From assembly GCF_014203025.1 (NCBI RefSeq), contig NZ_JACHID010000007.1, positions 98,688-162,687 of the forward strand: a stretch of DNA of 64,000 bases, given 5' to 3'. Position 1 is the stretch's first letter; the number at the start of each line of letters is the position of its first letter. Shown here one piece after another: positions 20,626 to 27,590 of this stretch. This DNA comes from Desulfurispira natronophila. GTDB lineage: Bacteria > Chrysiogenota > Chrysiogenetes > Chrysiogenales > Chrysiogenaceae. The position numbers and the translations under genes are program-made. The notes beneath the pieces are model-generated. The model worked only from the letters and a program-made list of their open reading frames with translations. It made no database searches and had not been told where the DNA came from.

Positions 20626-20627
20626 GT

Positions 20628-21116
20628 ATGCCCAAGTCCACTCATTGTCGCGGATTTTCCCTGCTGGAGCTTTTGCTTGGACTGGTTTTGACTGGCGTAG
20701 CGGCTGTAGCGGCAACCCAGTTTCTTGACTTGTTTTTGCGGGGCACCACTCAGCCCATGCAACAGCAACAAAGCGCACAGATTAGCTCAACTATTATCCA
20801 AAGCATCGCTGCCTTGCCGGTACATCCGCCCCCATTGCCCACCAGCCATACTGCCCCAGCACCCTGGTCATTTACCACAATCACCCAGTGGGACAATTAC
20901 AGCGCTGCACCAGAACAAATGGGACTCATGTCGAGTCCTGTTGAGCAGGTGACCGTAAGCGTCACTCCTGTCCACATAGACCGCTCCCAGCCTCGCTGGC
21001 ACATTCGGCCTGGCTCAACTGACTCTCGCCTCCACCGTATTCTAGTTACTACTGAAGGAGCATACGAGCAGAAGCTCTTTACCGTGCGAGGCGATCTTAC
21101 CCTGAATACTCCCTGA
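20628..21116 (+). CDS. Pseudopilin-like protein with prepilin N-terminal methylation motif
   Basis: 162 residues. A short basic leader (MPKSTHCRG) is followed by FSLLELLLGLVLTG, a type III (prepilin) signal with Glu at position +5 and a hydrophobic helix to about residue 40. The rest is a Pro- and Gln-rich periplasmic domain that looks like a minor pseudopilin (GspH/I/J type) but is too divergent to place. Processing would need a prepilin peptidase, which is not in the window. The start overlaps the preceding gene closely; there is no obvious strong ribosome site. Confidence 0.82.
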   Translation: MPKSTHCRGFSLLELLLGLVLTGVAAVAATQFLDLFLRGTTQPMQQQQSAQISSTIIQSIAALPVHPPPLPTSHTAPAPWSFTTITQWDNYSAAPEQMGLMSSPVEQVTVSVTPVHIDRSQPRWHIRPGSTDSRLHRILVTTEGAYEQKLFTVRGDLTLNTP

Positions 21117-21199
21117 GAAGAATATAGCTGCACACAGGTATCAAGTGAGGCCGAGGCTTCCATGGCCATTATGAGGCGCGAATGATAGCGATCTGCCGT

Positions 21200-22555
21200 T
21201 TAGAGAATATTGGCCGCCAGCTCTGCCAGTTCGCTGCGTTCCCCTTTGGTCAGGGTCACGTGCCCGGCAATAGCCTCCCCCTTAAAGCGCTCGACAATAT
21301 TGGAAAGACCATTGGAGCTGGAATCTACATAGGGGTTATCGATCTGGTACGGATCCCCGGTAAATACAATCTTGGTGCCATTGCCAGCGCGGGTGATAAT
21401 AGTTTTGATTTCGTGGGGAGTAAGATTCTGGGCTTCATCCACGATAAAGTACTGGTACGGCAAGCTGCGGCCGCGAATATAGGTCAGGGCTTCGATCTCC
21501 ATGATTCCCTGGGCAAAGAGCTCGTTGTAGCTCTTGCGATCGTAGTCCATGTCCGCCGAACCAATAAGTAACTCCACATTATCGTATATAGGCGTCATCC
21601 ATGGCTGCAGTTTATCCTGCAAGGTTCCCGGCAAAAAACCGATATCCTTGCCCATGGGGAATACCGGACGGGAAACCAGCAGCTTCTTGTATTTGTTTTC
21701 ATCAGCCACTTTCTTGAGCCCTGCCGCGATAGCCAGCAAAGTTTTGCCAGTGCCGGCAATACCCACCAAGGTCACCAGCTTAACGCTGTCATCCAGCAAA
21801 AGCTCCATGGCGTATCGCTGCTCCTTGTTGCGAGGCAGGATCCCCCAAATGCCATCATCCGTGTAGTCATCAAAAACCTTCCGTATCTCATTTTTAGACC
21901 GGTAGTAGCGGCCGAGACCGGAATTGGAAGGATTGGTTTCGTTTTGCAGCAGAAAGAACTGATTTTCGTAAAACTCCTCATCACCTGCCGGCAGGACACT
22001 TGTGGCGTCAATCACTTCTTGCTGGTGAAATTGCTGTATGACCTCAGCTGAGGTAGTGATTTCGCCAGTTCCAGTATAAAGTTCGCTGATATCCACCTTG
22101 TCGGATTCATAGTCCTTGGAGGGAACACCACAGGCGTCAGCCTTGATGCGCAGATAGGTGTCCCGGGAAACAAATATAACTTCATCACCGGCCCGCTTGA
22201 GGTGCAAAGCCATGGAAAGAATGGTGTTGTCAGCAATATCCCCGCGAAGGGCCCGGGGTAAAAGACTCATGGCATCATCAGAGGCCAGCAAAACCGACAG
22301 CTTGCCACTGTCCTCAATTTCGGGATGCAGAGGGACGCCAGTGTGAATATCACCCTGCTCGCGCATGGAGTCGAGCATGCGACTAAACTCACGGGCATTA
22401 CGCCCGATTTGATCCATGTTGCGCTTAAATTTGTCTAGCTCTTCTATGACCGATATGGGAATAACTACGTCGTCGCCATCAAAATCGTAGATAGCGCGAG
22501 GATTGAGAAGAACCACATTGGTATCGATAACAACTTTTCTTTTTGTAGTTGACAT
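21200..22555 (-). CDS. PhoH2-type protein: PIN domain fused to PhoH ATPase
   Basis: 451 residues. The N-terminal PIN ribonuclease domain (about 1-150) has acidic catalytic-type residues (VIDTNVVL; SDDAMSL; ADNTILSMAL; SRDTYLRIKA). The C-terminal PhoH helicase domain has Walker A GIAGTGKT near residue 266 and Walker B FIVDEAQNLT. PhoH2 proteins are RNA helicase-nucleases; here no antitoxin gene precedes it, as is common outside mycobacteria. GGAG lies before the ATG. It is monocistronic by position. Confidence 0.92.
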   Translation of the reverse strand: MSTTKRKVVIDTNVVLLNPRAIYDFDGDDVVIPISVIEELDKFKRNMDQIGRNAREFSRMLDSMREQGDIHTGVPLHPEIEDSGKLSVLLASDDAMSLLPRALRGDIADNTILSMALHLKRAGDEVIFVSRDTYLRIKADACGVPSKDYESDKVDISELYTGTGEITTSAEVIQQFHQQEVIDATSVLPAGDEEFYENQFFLLQNETNPSNSGLGRYYRSKNEIRKVFDDYTDDGIWGILPRNKEQRYAMELLLDDSVKLVTLVGIAGTGKTLLAIAAGLKKVADENKYKKLLVSRPVFPMGKDIGFLPGTLQDKLQPWMTPIYDNVELLIGSADMDYDRKSYNELFAQGIMEIEALTYIRGRSLPYQYFIVDEAQNLTPHEIKTIITRAGNGTKIVFTGDPYQIDNPYVDSSSNGLSNIVERFKGEAIAGHVTLTKGERSELAELAANIL

Positions 22556-22705
22556 ACAAAGACTCCATGGAAAAAGATCCTACAAATGCGTCACAGCTTT
22601 ACCTTGAGCATTCGCAGCAGTGAGTGTTGCCACGGACTATAACGTGTGCGAATGGCGAGATAAAGCAGAAAATGTAAAAAAACTCCATGGCAGCCAGAAA
22701 AAGCA

Positions 22706-22735
22706 TTGACAAAGATAACGTATAATTGCTATAAA
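22706..22735 (+). promoter_or_regulatory. Promoter of tRNA-Asn
   Basis: TTGACA (22706-22711), an 18-base spacer, TATAAA (22730-22735). The inferred transcription start is about 27 bases before the tRNA. Confidence 0.65.
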
Positions 22736-22768
22736 CCCGCCTGTTGCCTTTGGTGACACATTCGATGT

Positions 22769-22844
22769 TCCCCGATAGCTCAGTTGGTAGAGCGAGTGGC
22801 TGTTAACCACTTGGTCGCTGGTTCGAGTCCGGCTCGGGGAGCCA
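22769..22844 (+). tRNA. tRNA-Asn (GTT)
   Basis: A full cloverleaf can be drawn. Acceptor stem TCCCCGA pairs with TCGGGGA, D-arm AGCTCAGTTGGTAGAGC, anticodon loop CTGTTAA in stem AGTGG/CCACT, T-arm with GGTTCGAGTCC. CCA is encoded. A terminator follows. Confidence 0.96.
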
Positions 22845-22871
22845 AACAAAGAACCTCGAGTTCACATAGAT

Positions 22872-22900
22872 GGCCTGAAACGTGTGTTTCAGGCCTTTTT
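22872..22900 (+). terminator. Rho-independent terminator after tRNA-Asn
   Basis: A perfect ten-base stem GGCCTGAAAC (22872-22881) / GTTTCAGGCC (22886-22895), loop GTGT, then TTTTT. Confidence 0.9.
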
Positions 22901-23025
22901 GTGTTGCTTGCAAGAAATTAACGACTGCTAAAATCCCCCCTATTCACAGTTTTTATGGGGAGAACAAATTACTTTGGGCCTGCGACAAGCAAGCTTCATT
23001 GAACGCCAGAGGGGGAAGGAGCACG

Positions 23026-23403
23026 CTACTCCCCTGAACCTACCAACGGTAGCTCTTTGGTAACCTGGAAATAGACGACACGTGTGATGTCGTCACCCTT
23101 TTTGCTGCCGTGGCTCGTGCGGCGCAGGGATTCCACCAGCTCCTGGTCGTCGCTCTCGTCAACCTTGTTGAGAATCAATCGTTTGCCCTGGTACCCGGGG
23201 CCATTTTCCTTAAACAGGTAGGCTGCCCGAGGATTGGAGCTGATGTTGGCGTAGCTGAGTCGTTCGCGCATCAAAAAGGCCAGTCGGCCATCATCCATAA
23301 CGTGGGGACGAGCATAAATGGCACTGTTAACGTTCCCCTCACGGTCTGCGGTAGAAAGAACAGCGGTGCCTTCGGTGGTTGTGAAATACTCTTTCAGAGT
23401 CAT
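23026..23403 (-). CDS. Pyridoxamine 5'-phosphate oxidase-like flavin-binding protein
   Basis: 125 residues from MTLKEYFTTTEGTAVLSTAD, preceded by GGAGG. The longer open frame adds a non-conserved N-terminus. The split-barrel PNPOx fold is suggested by GTAVLSTADREGNVNSAIYA, then FLMRERLSYANISSNPRAAY. These small proteins bind FMN or F420 and often reduce unknown substrates; here no partner gene is adjacent. Cytoplasmic. Substrate unknown. Confidence 0.85.
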   Translation of the reverse strand: MTLKEYFTTTEGTAVLSTADREGNVNSAIYARPHVMDDGRLAFLMRERLSYANISSNPRAAYLFKENGPGYQGKRLILNKVDESDDQELVESLRRTSHGSKKGDDITRVVYFQVTKELPLVGSGE

Positions 23404-23807
23404 GGGGCCTCCGTTAAATGTGGATGTATTAACAAATTCAGCAACAACTACCATCGTGCGTCATAAAATGCGGCCCAATCATAGCAACGAATATGGGCAG
23501 GATGCCAGAGATAAAATTGAGGCCGTCATGGTGACTAACAATGACTGTTCATGGCGCTGATGCCGCTCATTTGCCACACAACCCCAGGCACGTTCACTTT
23601 GTTCACTTGTGACGCAGCGAGCACGGTGATAACACAATTATGCAAAAATAACGAAAAAAGCGAAACGTTTCAAAACCAACAACCTTAATCTGACAGGGAT
23701 GAGAGATGGGGGAGATCGCAGTCGGTAGTTTGTCGTAGGTGGTCAGCACTCACTCCCACTGCCGTTATCCCTCTCATCCCCCTTATCTCTGCTAACTCCT
23801 TCTCCTG
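23404..23807. other. Intergenic stretch without gene
   Basis: About 400 bases. A ten-base inverted repeat, GGGATGAGAG (23696-23705) and CTCTCATCCC (23771-23780), is separated by 65 bases. An A-rich tract lies at 23640-23680. No coding frame or RNA gene recognised. Confidence 0.4.
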
Positions 23808-24902
23808 TCAGTTTTCCCTCGGTGGCTCCACCAAGCAAAGAGGGTCGAAAAACTCTCCCCCCTCCACAAGACCCTTGCTCCATGGCAAAACCGCCAGCTG
23901 CCCCTGCCTGCGAATGGAGTCTTCGTGGGGCAAGTGGCACTGAAAGCAGCGTCCATCAGGGTTCCGGTAGTGTAAAACCAAGGGAAGGGCAGCGGCACTA
24001 TGAGTGCGAAACAGCACCACGGCGTAGTGCTCCCGTTTGACTTCCAGAGTGCGCCCCAGGGGCTCAGGAGCCTTACTGTCCAGGCTATAAGGGGCTTCAT
24101 CATCTGCAGCAGCAGGCTCTGCCTGCCACGGCAAACCGGGATTTAGGGGTACGTCGTGAACCCAATACTCCAGCAGCTCCTGCAAGGTGCAGATACCCCG
24201 ATGATCCAGCACCAGGGCCTGGACTGGCAGTTGTCCTATTTGACCTTTCAGATCGCGATAGCTGGAAAGGTAGAGTCGGCTCTCACCATCCTCCTCTGTC
24301 AGCAGAAAAGGCTGGTTGGGGCGAGTGGGCTCCCGTAACCAAATACTCTGCCCAAGCGGTCCGGCTGCCTGCTCTACAGCGCGTCCCAGGTGGCGCTGAG
24401 TGATAAGCACTGGCACCGCACCAAAAGCAAAGACCTCCCACTGACCATAGAGATGAGTGGCACTCCACAGCTGCAAAATCTGGGAGACACTCAGCTCCCG
24501 TGCAAGCTGGGCCGCAGCGTAACCTTGAGCAAAGAGAAAATCGTAAAACTCCCGATGCTTACCACCGGAGTGCACCTCAAAAACTGTAGGTACCGAAGGA
24601 AAGTGTTGCTGCAGAGCCCGACCCAGCCCCAGGTTCTGCACTCGAATAGCATCCGGATTCTGGCTCCTTTCAATCATCGCCTGCACTTCCAGCAAAAGTG
24701 CCTGCAGCTGCTGTTCATCGGGATGTTGTGCCAGTTGCCACTCCACTGTTATGCCTGCCGAATGGCAGACACGAAAACCAGACTCATCAATTATTTCTGC
24801 CAAATGTCGGTAAGGCACTATGACACTTTGCACTGGACTGGCAGCAGCCTGGCGCAGCTCATCGACATTGGTAACGAAAACCTTTAATACTGAATCCCTC
24901 AT
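23808..24902 (-). CDS. Degenerate U32 peptidase-like partner protein
   Basis: 364 residues from MRDSVLKVFVTNVDELRQ. Its ATG overlaps the stop of the preceding U32 gene (ATGA), so translation is coupled. The central segment GQWEVFAFGAVPVLIT aligns with the U32 signature of its neighbour (EMFVHGSLCLSYSG) but the cysteines are lost. An upstream VIVPYRHLAEII stretch also recalls the U32 TIM-barrel. Near the C-terminus lies CFQCH (CxxCH pattern); with no signal peptide a c-type haem is unlikely. Paired U32 proteins act together in UbiU-UbiV and related systems; a structural or specificity role beside the active subunit is inferred. Confidence 0.7.
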   Translation of the reverse strand: MRDSVLKVFVTNVDELRQAAASPVQSVIVPYRHLAEIIDESGFRVCHSAGITVEWQLAQHPDEQQLQALLLEVQAMIERSQNPDAIRVQNLGLGRALQQHFPSVPTVFEVHSGGKHREFYDFLFAQGYAAAQLARELSVSQILQLWSATHLYGQWEVFAFGAVPVLITQRHLGRAVEQAAGPLGQSIWLREPTRPNQPFLLTEEDGESRLYLSSYRDLKGQIGQLPVQALVLDHRGICTLQELLEYWVHDVPLNPGLPWQAEPAAADDEAPYSLDSKAPEPLGRTLEVKREHYAVVLFRTHSAAALPLVLHYRNPDGRCFQCHLPHEDSIRRQGQLAVLPWSKGLVEGGEFFDPLCLVEPPREN

Positions 24903-26113
24903 GCATTCGCCCCCCGCTGACGCCCATAAAGTACCAGATGGTGACTGCCAGCCGGCAGCTGGGCAATGGCAACCCCATTGGAAACTATACGCTCTCGTAC
25001 TGTGCCATCGGGAGCATACAGGCAACGGTTAATTGCCTGCTCACTTCCATCGACACCCAGCAGGTAAAGCTGCTGACGCTGATGGTCGTAAGGAGCACGA
25101 AAGTGTATCCAGGCGTTACCATCATCGTCCTGCTCCAGCACATGGCCCAGAAAGTCAACCTGAGACTGGTAGCCACTGCCGTACAGGCTCAATCCTTCAC
25201 CTGGTGGATGACCATTCAGGAAACCGCTACTGAAGCCCCGATTGGAAACCATGGATACCAGCTGTTGTAAACGGGCTGTATCGAGCTCCTGGCCAGCCAG
25301 GTAGCAGTCCAGAGCCTGGCGGTAAGCACTGGTGGCAGCAGCTATGTAAAGGTGGGACTTCATGCGACCCTCTACCTTGAGGGCCCGAATCCCCTGCTGC
25401 ACAAAACGGGGAACCAAAGGCAGGCCCATGAGATCCAGGGAATTGAGAGGATGCAAGACTGTGAAGGTACTTTTTTTCTGATCAATGACAAAAGGCCAGC
25501 GACAGCTTTGTACGCACCCGCCCCGGTTTGCGTCACGCCCCGCAACATAGTTGCTAATGAGGCATTTCCCACTATACGACAAGCACAAAGACCCATGGAC
25601 AAACATCTCCACCTCTACGCCTGCGGCTTCCTGCAGCGCCGCACCCTGCTCGATGGAAAGCTCTCGCCCTACCACGATGCGACTGGCCCCCATCTCCTTC
25701 CACATCTGGGCCTCATGATGGTTCAGGCAAGACGCTTGAGTGGAGATGTGCACAGCAAAACCCATTTGCCGAGCATAAGAACACACCACCGGATCAGACA
25801 CAATCACGGCCCTGACCCCCCCACGCTTCAGCGCTTCCATATAAGTGAGCAAGAGATCCATATCCTGGGCAGTGGGGAAAATATTCAGAGTGACGTAGAG
25901 ATTGACTTCGTGCCGCCGGGTATATGTCACCGCCTGCTCTATCTGCGGCAAAGTAAAGTTTCCCGCACGCTGGCGCAGACCGCCCAGGGGACCGCCGATG
26001 TATACCGCATCAGCACCGTAGGTCACGGCAGTGTAGAGCTTGGAAAGGTCGCCGGCGGGCACCAGGAGTTCTGGCCCTGAGGGCGCCGAAGGGCAAAGTT
26101 GTGTAGCGGTCAT
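24899..26113 (-). CDS. U32 family peptidase / tRNA- or cofactor-hydroxylation type protein
   Basis: 404 residues. The N-terminus ELLVPAGDLSKLYTAVTYG begins the TIM-barrel. The family signature is present around EMFVHGSLCLSYSGKCLIS, followed by GGCVQSC, giving four Cys that in TrhP/RlhA/UbiU proteins bind an iron-sulfur cluster. Cytoplasmic. Family members hydroxylate tRNA U34 (TrhP), 23S rRNA (RlhA) or quinone precursors (UbiU); which applies cannot be decided by eye. AAGGA precedes the ATG. First of a two-gene unit. Confidence 0.88.
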   Translation of the reverse strand: MTATQLCPSAPSGPELLVPAGDLSKLYTAVTYGADAVYIGGPLGGLRQRAGNFTLPQIEQAVTYTRRHEVNLYVTLNIFPTAQDMDLLLTYMEALKRGGVRAVIVSDPVVCSYARQMGFAVHISTQASCLNHHEAQMWKEMGASRIVVGRELSIEQGAALQEAAGVEVEMFVHGSLCLSYSGKCLISNYVAGRDANRGGCVQSCRWPFVIDQKKSTFTVLHPLNSLDLMGLPLVPRFVQQGIRALKVEGRMKSHLYIAAATSAYRQALDCYLAGQELDTARLQQLVSMVSNRGFSSGFLNGHPPGEGLSLYGSGYQSQVDFLGHVLEQDDDGNAWIHFRAPYDHQRQQLYLLGVDGSEQAINRCLYAPDGTVRERIVSNGVAIAQLPAGSHHLVLYGRQRGANA

Positions 26114-26203
26114 GGAAGTCCTTGAACAAAACGATGTTTCGTATTATCTTTTGGTAACTGGCATTGAAAAGAAGCCGGAACCTACCAGTCGAGAGGATGC
26201 CTC

Positions 26204-26983
26204 ATGGAAAAGCCCCAGCACATAGCCGACATTACGGTAATGTACGTTGAAGACGAAGAGTTTATCCGGCGAACTCTGGAAAAGCCCCTCTCGCGTCGCA
26301 TCAAATCGCTGATTTTGGCAGCCGATGGTGCCGAAGGACTGGAACTTTTCCAGAAACACCATCCCGATATTATTATTACCGATATCAATATGCCCAACAT
26401 GGACGGCTTTGAGATGATCGAAAAAGTCCGGGCAATCAACCCGGATGTTCCCGTTATAATCACCACTGCCCTGAATGAAGAAAAACACTTGGCCCGCATG
26501 CAGGAACTTGGCATAGACAAGTATATCATCAAACCCATCGACGTGCGGGAACTGCTAAAAACTATGCAGCATATTTTACAAAATGGCCATAGCCCTGTCG
26601 GGGACGAGGGAGAAGAGGACGTTCTGGTAATTGGCCCTCGCACTAATCAGCAACATGTGCTCCCCAGCCTCTATCAGTATCTGAAGAAAAACAGCCACCT
26701 GCCTCCCAATATAACCAACAAGGAAATATTCAGCGACCGTGCCCTGCTGGAAAACATTATTACTGTAGTCAAAAAACTGCACCAGCAGGGGAAAATCATG
26801 TTTCTCAACTCTGATGAAATCCCCGTACTGGACCTCACCAGCCCCATTGCCCCCTGTAATAAGTCCTTTAGCGAGATGGAAAACTATCTGCGAGCCCAGG
26901 TAAAGCAGGCAGAAGAGGCCAGGAAAAAGCAGGAAGAAGCAGCTGCGGAAGACTCCCAAAGCAGCGAAGCAGACGAAGAGTAA
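26204..26983 (+). CDS. Response regulator with unrecognised C-terminal domain
   Basis: 259 residues. The N-terminal receiver domain (about 8-130) has the acidic pair Glu16/Asp17, phosphorylation site Asp60 in IIITDINMPNMDG, and Lys110 in YIIKPID. The region from 135 to 225 is not a known DNA-binding domain; it includes DVLVIGPRTNQQHVLP and ENIITVVKKLHQQGK. The tail (about 226-259) is a charged coiled coil ending in an acidic stretch. No histidine kinase is adjacent. It could be a protein-interaction type regulator. Confidence 0.88.
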   Translation: MEKPQHIADITVMYVEDEEFIRRTLEKPLSRRIKSLILAADGAEGLELFQKHHPDIIITDINMPNMDGFEMIEKVRAINPDVPVIITTALNEEKHLARMQELGIDKYIIKPIDVRELLKTMQHILQNGHSPVGDEGEEDVLVIGPRTNQQHVLPSLYQYLKKNSHLPPNITNKEIFSDRALLENIITVVKKLHQQGKIMFLNSDEIPVLDLTSPIAPCNKSFSEMENYLRAQVKQAEEARKKQEEAAAEDSQSSEADEE

Positions 26984-27116
26984 AAAGTTTAGTGTCACCT
27001 GTCCGGGAAACACACGCTCATTCTGTTACCCTGTAAACCTACGTTTCCCTTTTACCTGGACCCCGCCCTTATCTGTAAGCAAAGCGCCTTCGCCATACGC
27101 TTAGCTCGCCAATCAC

Positions 27117-27590
27117 TCAGTACTTCACTTTGTCGGCTTTTGCACTCCAGTGCCGCAAGGCGCCCATGGCCTCTGCCTGCATTATCTGCATAAAGGGAAT
27201 CGTGCGCCGGCTTGGGTCAACAGGAATTTGACCATATATAAAGTCGTCGCAAAAATCCACCGCTGCAGCATCGCAGCGACTGGCACCGTAAAACACCCGC
27301 CGTAGTCGTGCCCAGTAAACCGCACCCAGGCACATGGGGCAAGGCTCGCAGCTGGCGTAGATATCACAGTCACCCAAATGAAAACTCTGTAGCTGCTGGC
27401 AGGCATTGCGGATAGCCATAACTTCGGCGTGAGCCGTGGGGTCGTTTTGGGTCGTGACCCGGTTGACCCCGGTCCCCACAACCTCGTCATTTCTTACCAC
27501 CACGGCTCCAAAGGGTCCGCCTCCCTCATCCACACTCTGGTGGGCCAGCTCAATGGCTTGCTGCATAAATCGACGCTGATTTTCACTCAC
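27117..27590 (-). CDS. guaD: Guanine deaminase (CDA fold)
   Basis: Converts guanine to xanthine. 157 residues, closely resembling Bacillus subtilis GuaD. GGPFGAVVV and NDPTAHAEVMAIRNAC supply the zinc His and catalytic Glu, CEPCPMCLGAVYWAR the two zinc Cys, and the C-terminal domain-swapped segment ends in KVKY. This end and the NDPTAHAEV motif distinguish it from tRNA adenosine deaminase TadA. The start is GTG at 27590, overlapping the stop of the Maf gene as GTGA, an unexpected partnership. Confidence 0.9.
   Translation of the reverse strand: MSENQRRFMQQAIELAHQSVDEGGGPFGAVVVRNDEVVGTGVNRVTTQNDPTAHAEVMAIRNACQQLQSFHLGDCDIYASCEPCPMCLGAVYWARLRRVFYGASRCDAAAVDFCDDFIYGQIPVDPSRRTIPFMQIMQAEAMGALRHWSAKADKVKY

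Noticed and set aside
22712..22726. TATAAT at 22721-22726 as -10 of tRNA-Asn
   Set aside because: Only nine bases from TTGACA; TATAAA at 22730 has the proper 18-base spacing.
24140..24260. CxxCH in the degenerate U32 protein as evidence for a cytochrome
   Set aside because: No signal peptide, and c-type haem attachment needs export; mentioned only as an oddity.
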